64,000 nt of DNA from Cytophagales bacterium (GCA_013298125.1 JAAFJP010000003.1:1-64000), one strand, 5' to 3'. Counted from the first letter of the stretch, positions 10,301 through 18,347 are shown. Program-made: numbers and translations. Notes: generated from the sequence alone by a model not told the origin.

Positions 10301-10579
10301 ATCCACAGTAGGGACTTCTGGAAGTGGCTGAAACATCTCACTCTCAGTCTGATAGCCTTTTTTACGCTTCTCAGCTTCCAAAGCATCATACACTTGTTCC
10401 GCAGAATTTAGGCTGATGGGTTTATCGGTTTTAGTACCTTCTTTCAAGATACTGCCACGTTTGCCAAAACGAAAATTGACCACAAATTGACCACTACCGA
10501 CTTCACAAAGGTCGATTTCATAGACTTTGTCAGAATTGCCTTCTTTGAAAAATAACTTGGATTGTTTGACGAGTTTCAT
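7361..10579 (-). CDS. Large WGR-HEAT repeat protein (MolR-like)
   Basis: A 1072-residue, probably cytoplasmic protein. Residues 1-75 are a WGR domain (MKLVKQSKLFFKEGNSDKVY, then NFRFGKRGSILKEG). Most of the remainder is helical HEAT-type repeats, for example residues about 130-175 (VIRLTDRGDEMQRYCALWALARMG) and many later LL...A...L pairs. Residues about 470-530 are a low-complexity linker (SMFSKKKNEEKP, PIPTKPTRKR). Length and layout match the E. coli MolR/YehI type. The biochemical role of the family is not established; nucleic-acid or partner-protein scaffolding is inferred from WGR and HEAT. It is the first gene of the minus-strand run that ends with the SWIM and TPR genes. Confidence 0.8.
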   Translation of the reverse strand: MKLVKQSKLFFKEGNSDKVYEIDLCEVGSGQFVVNFRFGKRGSILKEGTKTDKPISLNSAEQVYDALEAEKRKKGYQTESEMFQPLPEVPTVDLPNANFSDNAIMKRLQGFVTGTNPYKTEWKASRVIWRAGELKLQEAVPFIIRLTDRGDEMQRYCALWALARMGDASAERTMNVYFSNQKYTEKTRRIAGEGLVQVLKGDARQEHLNYYLNRLPEDLKNALTNVEVLGKILQEKISLNLTGEFDFLEDLYILSIDNQILKKELVAIFREIPLKANFFKPVRHILKIAEVRDDFEVLGLLSYRFERTLEMFKIPIDYYGYEEDGRESSFYISAIGQQIKVKAELKKKNSRIAYSDRTRAYLIRRTLRNLNELGQRNQQEYVKLAMSILLAYDSKTDYKAEYSVTEYSWQNGYRSYQKYFPAYADAVFMNLILHGGGDRLTFNGKSWFVSDNNKINIPNRSQNTRSLNTAQDQQQGGVLNRVFDSVFSMFSKKKNEEKPIEQHVSQSIIPKPIPTKPTRKREELYPHLWDNIPQAYIQLLLKARVDEIHGFAVQNLIEHPDYQKIKERIDFPLIHQFLASEYLITAGFGLELVKEKLTENPDKAITISLLNSPLLEARKFGLEIIEKDVEAYLGESAFVTNLVFSKYEDVRLWATMSLIKRNINEVQQQLLVGRSVSLLSTFQENNDLNNAIIKDGTRILLKNCSDALQNVSNQVILDLLSSEVEAVQVFAVKIIILKNAQISAEMLCSLLASPFEQVRQAGSELLTEQKNRIATDKPFADALVNYLVPLLMKKEPYEGLHEDVLKMLTTQLVEHLHAVDANTTIRLIHSNYVPAQDLGMVLLNKYIDANSLTMRQIINFSNHEQVNIRQWTWNYFTKNTARIKFEREESIRILDAKWDDSRDFAIRYFRDNFDVNDWTPEVLIGIADSVRPDIEAFGRELISRFFEDGQGEEYLLKLSQHPSLGVQLFATNYLERFAVNDAEKLKNLDYYFRSILTRVNKGRSSKSRIFSFLHQEALKSEASATVVSDILRDVSATVSIEDKATCITIMRSLQERFEGLYLPLKVVEFETR

Positions 10580-10658
10580 GCAGGGAGATAGGTTGTGTAA
10601 TGAGAAAGCAAATTAGGTTTTATTGAGTAAAATTGCAAGAGGTGGCGGGAGAAATATA

Positions 10659-10748
10659 GCCTCACCCCCAGCCCCTCTCCCATGGAGAGGGGAGCATTCG
10701 ACTCAGTTTTTTCCCCCCTCTCCACGGGAGAGGGGCTGGGGGTGAGGC
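10659..10748. repeat. Long inverted repeat, GC-rich hairpin
   Basis: A perfect 23-bp inverted pair, 10659-10681 (GCCTCACCCCCAGCCCCTCT...) and 10726-10748, encloses a second inner complementary pair (GGAGAGGGG and CCCCTCTCC). Its base composition is far more GC-rich than the surroundings. It lies seven bases after the stop of the SDR gene at 10755 and could act as a transcript-end structure for it. Confidence 0.85.
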
Positions 10749-10754
10749 TGCAAA

Positions 10755-11522
10755 TCAATAAGGCGAAACCCCAACCGATGTCCACCCACCATCCACCACT
10801 AAATTCTGTCCAGTGATTTGTCGAGAAAGTGGCGAAACTAAAAATAGAGAGGCTTGTGAAATGTCTTGAATAGTGGCTGGTCGTCCAGAAGGCGTGATTC
10901 TTGACCATGTTTTGATGTATTCGGCATCTTCCAAAGTACGTTCTGTGAGCGTTGCCCCTGGCACGATGGTGTTGATATTGATTTGATGAGGAGCTAAATC
11001 AATGACCAAGTTTTTGGCTAATTGGTCGAGTCCTGCCTTGGTCATGCCGTAAGCCGCTAAATATTTATGAGCAATTTTTCCAGTTACCGAAGAAGTCAAT
11101 AAAATACTCCCGCCGTGTCCTTGCGAAATCATTTGTTTTGCGGCAGCCTGAGCCAAGAAAAATGTGCCAAATAGATTGACCTGCAAAAGTTTTTGCATAG
11201 ATTCGGGTTGATATTCTAAGAAATCCCCGAAGGTAGTAATGCCCGCATTGGCGATGAGAATATCCAATTTACCAAAAGAAGAAACCGCAAATTTCACGAT
11301 TGCTTCAATGTTTTCAATTTCAGAAATATCTCCTCCAAAAGCCTCACAAATCCCTCCACTCTCTCGAATTTGCAAAGCCGAAGCATGGGCTAAATCGCTG
11401 TCAATATCATTTAAAACAACTTTTGCTCCTTGCGAAGCTAATTGTTTAGCGACTTCAAAGCCTATGCCTACGCCTGCACCTGTTATGATAGCGGTTTGAT
11501 TTTGGAAGGGAGAGTTTTGCAT
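10755..11522 (-). CDS. SDR family oxidoreductase
   Basis: Short-chain dehydrogenase of 255 residues, starting from the ATG at 11522 (MQNSPFQNQTAIITG); an upstream ATG at 11534 adds four residues. It has the NAD(P)-binding TGAGVGIG motif, the NAG motif, catalytic Ser in LLTSS and YGMTK (YxxxK), ending VVDGGW. It closely resembles the SDR at 37263-38027, sharing PGATLTERT, WSRITP and a DGGW...G...P tail, so the two are paralogues and may act on similar sugars or sugar acids. The exact substrate cannot be told from sequence. It stands alone between the WGR run and the CotH gene and ends at a strong hairpin. Confidence 0.85.
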   Translation of the reverse strand: MQNSPFQNQTAIITGAGVGIGFEVAKQLASQGAKVVLNDIDSDLAHASALQIRESGGICEAFGGDISEIENIEAIVKFAVSSFGKLDILIANAGITTFGDFLEYQPESMQKLLQVNLFGTFFLAQAAAKQMISQGHGGSILLTSSVTGKIAHKYLAAYGMTKAGLDQLAKNLVIDLAPHQININTIVPGATLTERTLEDAEYIKTWSRITPSGRPATIQDISQASLFLVSPLSRQITGQNLVVDGGWTSVGVSPY

Positions 11523-11598
11523 GAAATAATACAATATAAATAGTTGAAAAGGTTAGATATAAAAAAAGTAGTTAGTACATTTATCCAACAACGAATTT

Positions 11599-13035
11599 TT
11601 AAAAATCCTTCAAGTTTCTTGCAACTCTAATTTGGTTTTTTAAATTATTGACTTCAATTTCCCAACTGGCAAATGGTGTCGCTTTCTTATTTGCATCGAG
11701 CCTTATTCCATTATTATAGTAAAAATCAGCTTCATTGATAAATGTTTTTAATTGATTTGCCCAAAAATCTATCTGTTTAATCGTCAACTCGTCGGTCAAT
11801 ATTTTTTCTTGAAAGTATTTTTTTTGTTCTAAAAACTCTTTATCAAATTTTACCCATGATGCAGTTAATTTATCACAGGCGGCTGATTTTTGATTAAAAT
11901 AAGGATTTCCATAAGGGTAAGGTTGACAATCATTTGATATTACTCCCCACTTGTCTATAATAGGAGTAACAGGATTATTATTCCAGATAACATGTTCAAA
12001 AGCGCCATCTAAATCCCAAGGAATTATATGCACTTTTTTATTCTTTTGGTCTTCAAACCAATAGTAATTGTGATTGTAACAGGGATTTGAATTATCACAA
12101 AACCAATGAAATGGACCATCATCATGCCTTATTCCTCTATCTACTACTATGTAGGACATAATTGATTTTACGTCCATATATTTTGTAGTTAATTCTTTTG
12201 AATTTGCCTCAATAGAATTTGCTATCGAATTAGAAAACTCTTTCATCAAACTAATATCTGTATCTTGTCCTTCATTAGTTTTCAAAGCTTTTCTAAAAGA
12301 TAGCTCTTCTTGGGGCAGTCCATTGGTCTGAATGGGCCAAATCTCTTTAAGTACGTTACCTTTTCCATTTTTATAAAAATATTCTATAAAACGATTATCA
12401 ATTTCTTCAATGAGTCCATATAAACCAGAGTATTGTCCATTTATGAGAAGTCTTGCATGAACAGCACGGGGTGCAGGAACGCCCATTTGATTAAATAGCC
12501 AGTAGCCTACCCTTTCTCTTAGTTGAGATTTATCGTAGTTTTGAGCATGAAATTGTAATTTGTTAAGGTCAAAAAAACGCTCTTTTCTACCTTCCCAATT
12601 AATTTTTAATTGAAGACTAAGTTTTACACAAGTTTTAGAACCAGATGGATTTCTCCAATCAGGACCAGAGACACAACCAGCATAACCTCCTATTGAACCT
12701 TTGTAACGCACGCCAATTGGGCTAATTGTATCTCCTTCAAGCACCAAAGCGGCGGGAACATATTCTTCTTTTGTGGGGTCATTGTTCAATTTTGAATAAT
12801 CATCATTTCGAATAATTAAATTGTAAGTTCTGACGACGTTTTGATCATAAATATATTCGGAGTTTTTGGTAAGGTATTTTTCTGTGCCTTTTGGTTTAAT
12901 GTTAGGGATATTAGCCTCTACCTGTGGGAGGGGAATAGTTTTTTGGTCAGGAATAATATCCTTTGAACATGAAAAAAAGAGACAATTTGTAAGAATTACA
13001 AAATAGGAAATGGATACTTTTAAGGAATTTTTCAT
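11599..13035 (-). CDS. CotH-family secreted kinase-like lipoprotein
   Basis: A 478-residue protein with a lipoprotein signal peptide (ISYFVILTNCLFFSC, lipobox FFSC). The CotH fold is indicated by the N-terminal strand region (YNLIIRNDDYSKLNNDP), IGVRYKGSIGGY, the KLQFHAQNYDKSQLRERVGYWLFNQMGVPAPRAVHARLLINGQY block in about residues 180-235 (quoted only in part here: LRERVGYWLF, VPAPRAVHARL) and the catalytic-type IIPWDLDGAF near residue 335. CotH proteins are atypical kinases that phosphorylate surface or spore-coat proteins. The substrate here is unknown and the location is probably the cell surface or periplasm. It is monocistronic by spacing. Confidence 0.85.
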   Translation of the reverse strand: MKNSLKVSISYFVILTNCLFFSCSKDIIPDQKTIPLPQVEANIPNIKPKGTEKYLTKNSEYIYDQNVVRTYNLIIRNDDYSKLNNDPTKEEYVPAALVLEGDTISPIGVRYKGSIGGYAGCVSGPDWRNPSGSKTCVKLSLQLKINWEGRKERFFDLNKLQFHAQNYDKSQLRERVGYWLFNQMGVPAPRAVHARLLINGQYSGLYGLIEEIDNRFIEYFYKNGKGNVLKEIWPIQTNGLPQEELSFRKALKTNEGQDTDISLMKEFSNSIANSIEANSKELTTKYMDVKSIMSYIVVDRGIRHDDGPFHWFCDNSNPCYNHNYYWFEDQKNKKVHIIPWDLDGAFEHVIWNNNPVTPIIDKWGVISNDCQPYPYGNPYFNQKSAACDKLTASWVKFDKEFLEQKKYFQEKILTDELTIKQIDFWANQLKTFINEADFYYNNGIRLDANKKATPFASWEIEVNNLKNQIRVARNLKDF

Positions 13036-13075
13036 ATGTAATAGTTTTATAGAAATGAGTATGGATTTTACTTTA

Positions 13076-13498
13076 TCATAATGACGGAGGATGTAGATTT
13101 GCCAATATCAATAAGCCACGTAAATTAACATTCCCCTCTCGATTTACTTTCAAACGATTCACAGTAGCTCTACCAATTGGAGTAATCCCAATGATATGCA
13201 AATTATCTTCACTCCATTGAAAATGCTCTGACCATTTATCAGTTCTTGGGTTAAAAAGTGGAGCTAATTGTCTGGTCAGAGGGTCAGGGGCTTCTATTTT
13301 ATCTTTTTTGTGAGCATTACAACCTCCACAACTATAAGCAAGGTTAAATAAAGTTGTTAAACCTTCTTTGATAAGTGGAATAATATGCTCAAAGTTGAAC
13401 GATGAGGCTGAAAATGCGGCTGGAAGTTGACAATATTCACAATAACCTTTTGCCCTTTCTACAACTATTCTTTGTAATGAAATAGGAATCTTAGGCAT
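13076..13498 (-). CDS. HNH endonuclease-like protein
   Basis: A 140-residue protein. It has a zinc-ribbon-like CEYC at about residues 19-22, the FEHIIP motif (first His of HNH) and SCGGCNAHK (second CxxC, N and H). The region RQLAPLFNPRTDKWSEHFQW is typical of a small stand-alone HNH group. It overlaps the upstream 134-residue gene by 8 bp, so the two are translationally coupled. From memory, the same two-gene pair (small helical protein then HNH) is common in cyanobacteria and other bacteria, where its function is not settled; toxin-antitoxin or defence is possible. No secretion signal is seen. Confidence 0.85.
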   Translation of the reverse strand: MPKIPISLQRIVVERAKGYCEYCQLPAAFSASSFNFEHIIPLIKEGLTTLFNLAYSCGGCNAHKKDKIEAPDPLTRQLAPLFNPRTDKWSEHFQWSEDNLHIIGITPIGRATVNRLKVNREGNVNLRGLLILANLHPPSL

Positions 13499-13895
13499 GA
13501 ACAGGAGTATTTAAACCCAAACGAGACATTAATTCAGTTAAAGGAATACTTCGCAATTGAGAAAGTTCTAAAAGATATTGAAAACGCTTGTTTCTTATTT
13601 TTTCTTCTTGATTTACCAATTTCAAAAGTTCTTGATATTCTACATCTGAAAGGTTTTCTACTTCCATTTTTTCTTGCAAAAAAGTATAGCGTTCCATCGT
13701 TTCTTCTGGTAATATGGCTTTATTTATTTTCAACAATAAAGACTTTTCCGTATTTCCATTATCAGCAATACGCTTTCTTATTGCAAGAGCATTGAGTTCT
13801 TTTATAAATGATTCCAAGTCTCGCAAAGGCATATCTGTAAAACCACCAATTAGGCTTTTGATATTTAAATTCATTTGTGTTTGCATCTTAGTCAT
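13491..13895 (-). CDS. Helical partner protein of the HNH gene
   Basis: A 134-residue, all-helical, charged protein (LRDLESFIKELNALAIRKR; SDVEYQELLKLVNQEEKIRN; QYLLELSQLRSIPLTELM) ending LGLNTPVHA. The 8-bp overlap with the HNH gene start indicates coupled expression. The same arrangement is recalled from many genomes, with the helical gene always upstream of a CEYC-type HNH gene. A role as antitoxin, dimerisation partner or targeting factor is inference. An alternative start at the second Met (MQTQMNLNIK) is possible. Confidence 0.75.
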   Translation of the reverse strand: MTKMQTQMNLNIKSLIGGFTDMPLRDLESFIKELNALAIRKRIADNGNTEKSLLLKINKAILPEETMERYTFLQEKMEVENLSDVEYQELLKLVNQEEKIRNKRFQYLLELSQLRSIPLTELMSRLGLNTPVHA

Positions 13896-13939
13896 TTTTA
13901 CTAATTTGATTTAAGACAAAGTTAAACGTTTTTTCTAAA

Positions 13940-14350
13940 TTATTCAGCTTGTAATCCTTCTATGAATTCCTCAAATGAATCTGCAATTTTTAGAAATCTC
14001 TCTTCAACTTCATGGTCAGTCCAACGGTGTATAAATATTTCATGTTTGTATTCATCATCAAAACATAAACAAAAGTGCCAACCTCCTGAATCATGTGCAA
14101 AAGGCACCATTTTTCTTTTATATACCCCAATAAATTCATTCGTAAGTCCATATAAGTCTTTGTAACTATTATATTCATGTACCATCCATGATTGATTATT
14201 TTTATCAATAAAAATACATTCAAAATGGGATAGCCCAGCATTCTTGATTAAAAAATCCGAAAAGTATTTTGGAAATTTTTCGCCCAAAATTTGTTCAATA
14301 GTTTCAATACTTTTTATACCCAATCGGGGTCTAAGTGTGAGAGTTTTCAT
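13940..14350 (-). CDS. SMI1/KNR4 (SUKH) family protein
   Basis: A 136-residue protein starting from the ATG at 14350 (MKTLTLRPRLGI). A longer start at 14392 would overlap the transporter gene and adds a poor N-terminus. SUKH features are the N-terminal IETIEQILGEKFPKYFSDFLIKN-type helix pair (GEKFPKYFSDFL) and the core HDSGGWHFCLCFDD with a following strand and helix. SUKH proteins often serve as immunity proteins against secreted or contact-dependent nucleases. No large toxin gene is adjacent; the small HNH pair lies 44 bp downstream on the same strand. A housekeeping or orphan-immunity role is equally possible. Confidence 0.75.
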   Translation of the reverse strand: MKTLTLRPRLGIKSIETIEQILGEKFPKYFSDFLIKNAGLSHFECIFIDKNNQSWMVHEYNSYKDLYGLTNEFIGVYKRKMVPFAHDSGGWHFCLCFDDEYKHEIFIHRWTDHEVEERFLKIADSFEEFIEGLQAE

Positions 14351-14378
14351 ATAAATGTTCGTTATAAATTTTAAATAT

Positions 14379-15374
14379 TTACCTCGCCGCAATAATCAAT
14401 CCCAAGCCAATAATATAACAAAGCAACATAATATTCAAAATTGTGGAAGTTCCTTTGGGGGCATCTTTAAATTCTTTCCAAATATAAATTCCCCAAATTG
14501 CAGCTACAATGGTTGCTCCTTGACCTAAACCGTAAGAAATGGCTGCCCCAGCTTTTCCAGAGGCAATAATATTGAACGACATTCCGATACACCAAATCAT
14601 ACCTCCCAAAATTCCCATCAAATGATTTTTAGATGAACCTTTGAAATAATCTCCATAAGAAACTGGTTTTCCTTCAAATGGACGAAACATTAAATAGGTA
14701 TTGAAAATGAAATTACTGAGTAATATTCCTACGGCAAAAATAACTACTGCGGTGTATGGGCTTAGTTTCCCTGCCTCTGGAACATTGAAATCTGGGAACA
14801 TCGAAGCGGCTACGTATTTGTAAAAATAGCCCATCAAAATACCTGCTGCCACAGAAAGAATTAAGCCTTTTGTAGAAACTGAACTATTGTCGCTTTGCAT
14901 TTTGCGGTAGGCATTGGCATTCAATAAAATGGCTAAGGCAATCAAACCTACGCCTAAGAAAAGCAAAGTTTTATCTCCTACTGGATTATCTAAGTAATTG
15001 ACAATCACACCGATAACTAATGCCAAACCAATACCGACTGGAAAAGCGACTGACATTCCTGCAATCGTAATGGCTGAAACCAATAAAATATTAGCCGCAT
15101 TAAAAATAACTCCACCAATCAAAGCTGATTGAATATTTTGACTATCCGCTTGTTGATAATCTTCTAAGAAACTGCGTCCACCGTTTCCAGAACTGCCTAA
15201 TGTAAAGGCAAAAATGAGCGACATAATGACGATTCCGAAGACGTAATCCCAATAGAAAGTCTCGAATCGCCAATCTTTTGAGGTAAGTTTTTGGGTATTC
15301 GCCCAAGAACCCCAGCATAACATAGTGATAATAGTAAATACGACGGCAAGTGAATAGTTTTCGATAATAAACAT
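14379..15374 (-). CDS. GRP/RhaT-type sugar permease, probably ribose
   Basis: An integral inner-membrane protein of 331 residues with about ten hydrophobic helices in two homologous halves (for example VVFTIITMLCWGSWANTQK, VAFPVGIGLALVIGVIVNYL, GILGGMIWCIGMSFNIIASG). The MLCWGSWANTQK start is typical of the glucose/ribose porter and RhaT families of the drug/metabolite transporter superfamily. It is the last gene of a three-gene operon with a secreted ADP-ribosylglycohydrolase-like enzyme and ribokinase, so uptake of ribose released outside the cytoplasm is the natural inference. The gap to the upstream gene is 14 bp. Confidence 0.85.
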   Translation of the reverse strand: MFIIENYSLAVVFTIITMLCWGSWANTQKLTSKDWRFETFYWDYVFGIVIMSLIFAFTLGSSGNGGRSFLEDYQQADSQNIQSALIGGVIFNAANILLVSAITIAGMSVAFPVGIGLALVIGVIVNYLDNPVGDKTLLFLGVGLIALAILLNANAYRKMQSDNSSVSTKGLILSVAAGILMGYFYKYVAASMFPDFNVPEAGKLSPYTAVVIFAVGILLSNFIFNTYLMFRPFEGKPVSYGDYFKGSSKNHLMGILGGMIWCIGMSFNIIASGKAGAAISYGLGQGATIVAAIWGIYIWKEFKDAPKGTSTILNIMLLCYIIGLGLIIAAR

Positions 15375-15388
15375 GATTTTATGTGGTT

Positions 15389-16951
15389 TTAGTTAGTCTT
15401 CTTCTTAATTGTCCCAAAAGAGCCAATTGTGATTTTTTCCTGTGGTTTGCTTGAATACCAGATAAGTTCGGTCATTCGGCAAATGTACTCTGGCGACGGG
15501 TCAAGGATTTTTAATTTTACATGATGCTTGGAATCTGATAATTGATATTTCCAAGTCAATTCATTTCTTCGGGTTATGTAACTGGTGGGCAATTCAGCCG
15601 TTTCGTGCAATTTTCCATCAATATAAACCTCCATTTTTAAATTTTTATCATCTCTCGACTCCCACGCATTTGATTTTTGGGGATAGGCTTCTCCTTTTAA
15701 TACAAAGCCATTTCCTTCAAAATCAAACTCATATTCTTGTTCTATATTCTTCCCAATCCAAAGTTTATCCGTTGGGAAATGCCCTTCAAAACTCTGTTCA
15801 AACTTCACTGGCGTAGGAATTTGGGTTTTTATCGTAACTTTTTCTCCCGAAACTTTCCCTCCATTTCTTTCAATATTTAGAAGGGCGTGTTTTGTTCCAA
15901 TTTCATAAACATCATCTAATGAGGTACTTGTGTATTTAAAATCAATGGATTCTGCCTCTTTCAAGCCTAATTTCCAATATTCTGGGATGGATTTGTAACC
16001 AATCATTGCTCCCAAAATTCCCCCAGCCGTTGAAGGATTGCAGTCAGCATCCTGTCCGCAACGGGTCGTGATTTCCATCGTGTTTGTAAAATCTTTTTTT
16101 CCATACAATAACCCAACAACTACGTAGGCAGAATTTATGGTTGCGTCAATATTAAATGGAGCAAAAACACCATCTGGACAGCCGACATCGTTTGTCCATT
16201 TTTGTTGTAATTCAAACCAAGTTTTCTTCCAATCATCTGGGTATTGTTTGTGCCATTTAATGACATCAGCAATACATTTATAGTAATTCGACTCCTTTGG
16301 AATGGTCTTCAAAGCCTCATTTACAACATAATTCATATCATCAGAAATCAATGCCAACGAATACATTGCCCCCACATATACGCCCCCGTACCAACCATCA
16401 CCGTAGTTCATAATATGTCCGATTTTATCCGAAATCTGTGAGGCAGTATTTGGCATTCCAGGGGACATCAGACCCGCAAAATCCGCTTCAATTTGATAAT
16501 CAATGCAATCTGCGTGAGTATTATTCAACCAATGACCCGATTCAGGAGGCATAAGTCCTTTCAAAATATTATATCTCGCCGACTGGTTTGCGTGCCAAAG
16601 CAAATAACCTGCATTGGCATACGCCTTTGCGTGTGAGGCAACGGGGGCATCCAAACCTTCTTTTTCAAAAACCTCCACAAAGGTCAAATCCATGTACAAA
16701 TCATCATACACCCCAGGGTTATTGAGCATCGTTTTTTTGATGTAACCATCATACCAAGGGATTTTTTGGTAATCATTAATCATCGTACCATTGAATTTGA
16801 ATTCGACTGGACCTCCAAAAGTTACGCCAATGGTTTGACCAGCCCAACCGCCCATAATTTTATCCTTCAACTGGCTTTTTGTTAAAGAAATTTCTTTTTG
16901 AGCAAACGACACAAAACTGATGAGTGACAAAACTAATACATTGATTTTCAT
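15389..16951 (-). CDS. Exported ADP-ribosylglycohydrolase-family protein
   Basis: A 520-residue protein with a signal peptide (MKINVLVLSLISFVSFAQ). The DraG/ARH fold is shown by GGWAGQTIGVTFGG near residue 35, the metal-binding DDLYMDLTF near 80 and CGQDADCNPSTAGGILGA near 295, which carries the C-terminal Asp metal ligands. The family cleaves N- or O-glycosidic ADP-ribose bonds or related ribosides. An extra C-terminal beta-sandwich of about 130 residues (KLWIGKNIEQEYEFDFEG...) may bind substrate. The gene lies between ribokinase (22 bp) and the sugar permease (15 bp), suggesting periplasmic release of ribose from a riboside such as a nucleoside or ADP-ribose. A different glycoside is possible. 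Confidence 0.85.
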   Translation of the reverse strand: MKINVLVLSLISFVSFAQKEISLTKSQLKDKIMGGWAGQTIGVTFGGPVEFKFNGTMINDYQKIPWYDGYIKKTMLNNPGVYDDLYMDLTFVEVFEKEGLDAPVASHAKAYANAGYLLWHANQSARYNILKGLMPPESGHWLNNTHADCIDYQIEADFAGLMSPGMPNTASQISDKIGHIMNYGDGWYGGVYVGAMYSLALISDDMNYVVNEALKTIPKESNYYKCIADVIKWHKQYPDDWKKTWFELQQKWTNDVGCPDGVFAPFNIDATINSAYVVVGLLYGKKDFTNTMEITTRCGQDADCNPSTAGGILGAMIGYKSIPEYWKLGLKEAESIDFKYTSTSLDDVYEIGTKHALLNIERNGGKVSGEKVTIKTQIPTPVKFEQSFEGHFPTDKLWIGKNIEQEYEFDFEGNGFVLKGEAYPQKSNAWESRDDKNLKMEVYIDGKLHETAELPTSYITRRNELTWKYQLSDSKHHVKLKILDPSPEYICRMTELIWYSSKPQEKITIGSFGTIKKKTN

Positions 16952-16972
16952 TGATTTATGAATTTGAAAAGT

Positions 16973-17878
16973 TTACAAAACCTCCTCCCGAGTAGGTGCT
17001 GATGCCTGAGCTCCCATACGTGTAACCGAAATGGATGCTGCCTTGCAAGCAAACGCAATGGCATCTTCAATGGCTTGATCTTCTGAAATAGCAACGCATA
17101 AAGCTCCATTAAAAACATCACCAGCGGCAGTTGAATCAATGGCATTGACTTTGGGACTTGGAATTAAGATTTGTTTATCTTGATTACTATAAAATGCCCC
17201 TTTTGACCCCAGCGTAATGATAACTTCCAAAATTCCTTTGTTGTGAAAATCATTGGCTGCTTGTTTGGCAGTTTCTAAATCAGTTACTTTTATGCCCGTC
17301 AAAATTTCTGCCTCTGTTTCATTAGGCGTAATCATACTCAAATATTTGAAATACGATTCATCTAATTTTTGAGCTGGGGCAGGATTCAGAATTACTTTTG
17401 CTCCTTTTTCTGAACACTTTTTAATGGTTTCGGTAACAGTTTGTAAAGGAATTTCTAATTGCAAAAGGACAGTATCTCCCGACTGAACTTTGTCGATGGC
17501 TTGTTGAACTTCCGAAATTTGTAGATTTCCATTTGCCCCTGATGCCACAGAAATACTATTTTCTCCGTGACCATCCACCAAAATCAAAGCAACGCCCGAA
17601 GGGTTTTCAGAATCTGTAAAAACGAAATCGGTATTAATGCCAAGGCTTTTAAAACCTTCTACAGCTTGTTTCCCAAAAATATCGTTGCCTACTTTACTTA
17701 CAAAAATAACCTCTGCACCCAATTTTGCTGCCGCAACCGCCTGATTAGCCCCTTTTCCACCTGCATTCATTAAAAAAACTCCTCCAATCACGGTTTCGCC
17801 AGGGGCAGGGAGTTTCTCTGATTTTATTACCATATCGGTATTTGAGCTACCGATTACATAGAGTTTAGGGATTGACAT
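16973..17878 (-). CDS. rbsK: Ribokinase
   Basis: A PfkB-family kinase of 301 residues, the normal ribokinase length. It starts YVIGSSNTDMVIKSEKLPAPGET (signature GSSNTD), has NAGGKGANQAVAAAKLG at about 38-54 and the C-terminal PfkB signature DSTAAGDVFNGAL with the catalytic Asp. It would phosphorylate ribose to ribose 5-phosphate in the cytoplasm. It is the first gene of the operon with the exported hydrolase and the permease. The promoter should lie in 17879-18038, upstream of an inserted MITE-like element. Deoxyribose or another pentose is possible as substrate. Confidence 0.88.
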   Translation of the reverse strand: MSIPKLYVIGSSNTDMVIKSEKLPAPGETVIGGVFLMNAGGKGANQAVAAAKLGAEVIFVSKVGNDIFGKQAVEGFKSLGINTDFVFTDSENPSGVALILVDGHGENSISVASGANGNLQISEVQQAIDKVQSGDTVLLQLEIPLQTVTETIKKCSEKGAKVILNPAPAQKLDESYFKYLSMITPNETEAEILTGIKVTDLETAKQAANDFHNKGILEVIITLGSKGAFYSNQDKQILIPSPKVNAIDSTAAGDVFNGALCVAISEDQAIEDAIAFACKAASISVTRMGAQASAPTREEVL

Positions 17879-18347
17879 AAAATTTAAAAAGAGTTTTAAT
17901 TAAAAAAGTAATAAATTTAATTGTAATAATACAAAATTTGAAAATTAGTTTAGGTAAGTATTGCTAATAAATTTCTTTCAAGGGTTTTTCCGAAGTATCC
18001 GAAAGTGTGCAAAGGTTAAATAATTGATAATGTCTAAGTACACTGTTTAATAAGTTTTTGGAGAGAAGTTTATTTTTCTGAAAGAACTTCTCGAAAGTAA
18101 AAAGTACTTTCGAGAAGTATAAAACGACTACTTCACTTCCCGAAAGTAGAAATAACTTTCGGGAAGTTCCACGGTAATAAATTTAAGATAAAATTAACTC
18201 AGAAAACTTATTAAACAGTGTACTAAGTATTCTTACGGGAAAAGTTCTTTTCGTTCAAGAATACTTATTTTTTCTTCATTTATTAAATAAAATAGTTTCA
18301 TATTTACTAATAAACATTCAAATTTTATAAATTCTAATACGAACAAA
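17879..18347. promoter_or_regulatory. Divergent intergenic region holding a MITE-like insertion
   Basis: This 469-bp gap separates rbsK (minus) from the alcohol dehydrogenase gene (plus) and must hold both promoters. The middle is taken up by a 184-bp inverted-repeat element (18039-18222). Next to it, TAAGTATTCTT (18224-18234) and AAGAATACTTA (18257-18267) form a perfect 11-bp palindrome that may be an older operator or terminator. No clear Bacteroidota -7/-33 promoter could be picked by eye. Confidence 0.6.
18039..18222. mobile_element. MITE-like element, copy 1 (184 bp)
   Basis: The ends are inverted: TACACTGTTTAATAAG at the left and CTTATTAAACAGTGTA at the right. The direct repeat CTAAG flanks them exactly (18034-18038 and 18223-18227), as expected of a 5-bp target duplication. 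Inside are two hairpins: ACTTCTCGAAAGTA/TACTTTCGAGAAGT (18086-18118) and ACTTCCCGAAAGT/ACTTTCGGGAAGT (18135-18167). It has no coding capacity. Copy 2 is at 20263-20458 in the same orientation. Confidence 0.88.

Noticed and set aside
10576-10908. 110-residue minus-strand ORF across the GC-rich inverted repeat
   Set aside because: Its sequence is a translation of both repeat arms plus the end of the SDR gene in another frame.
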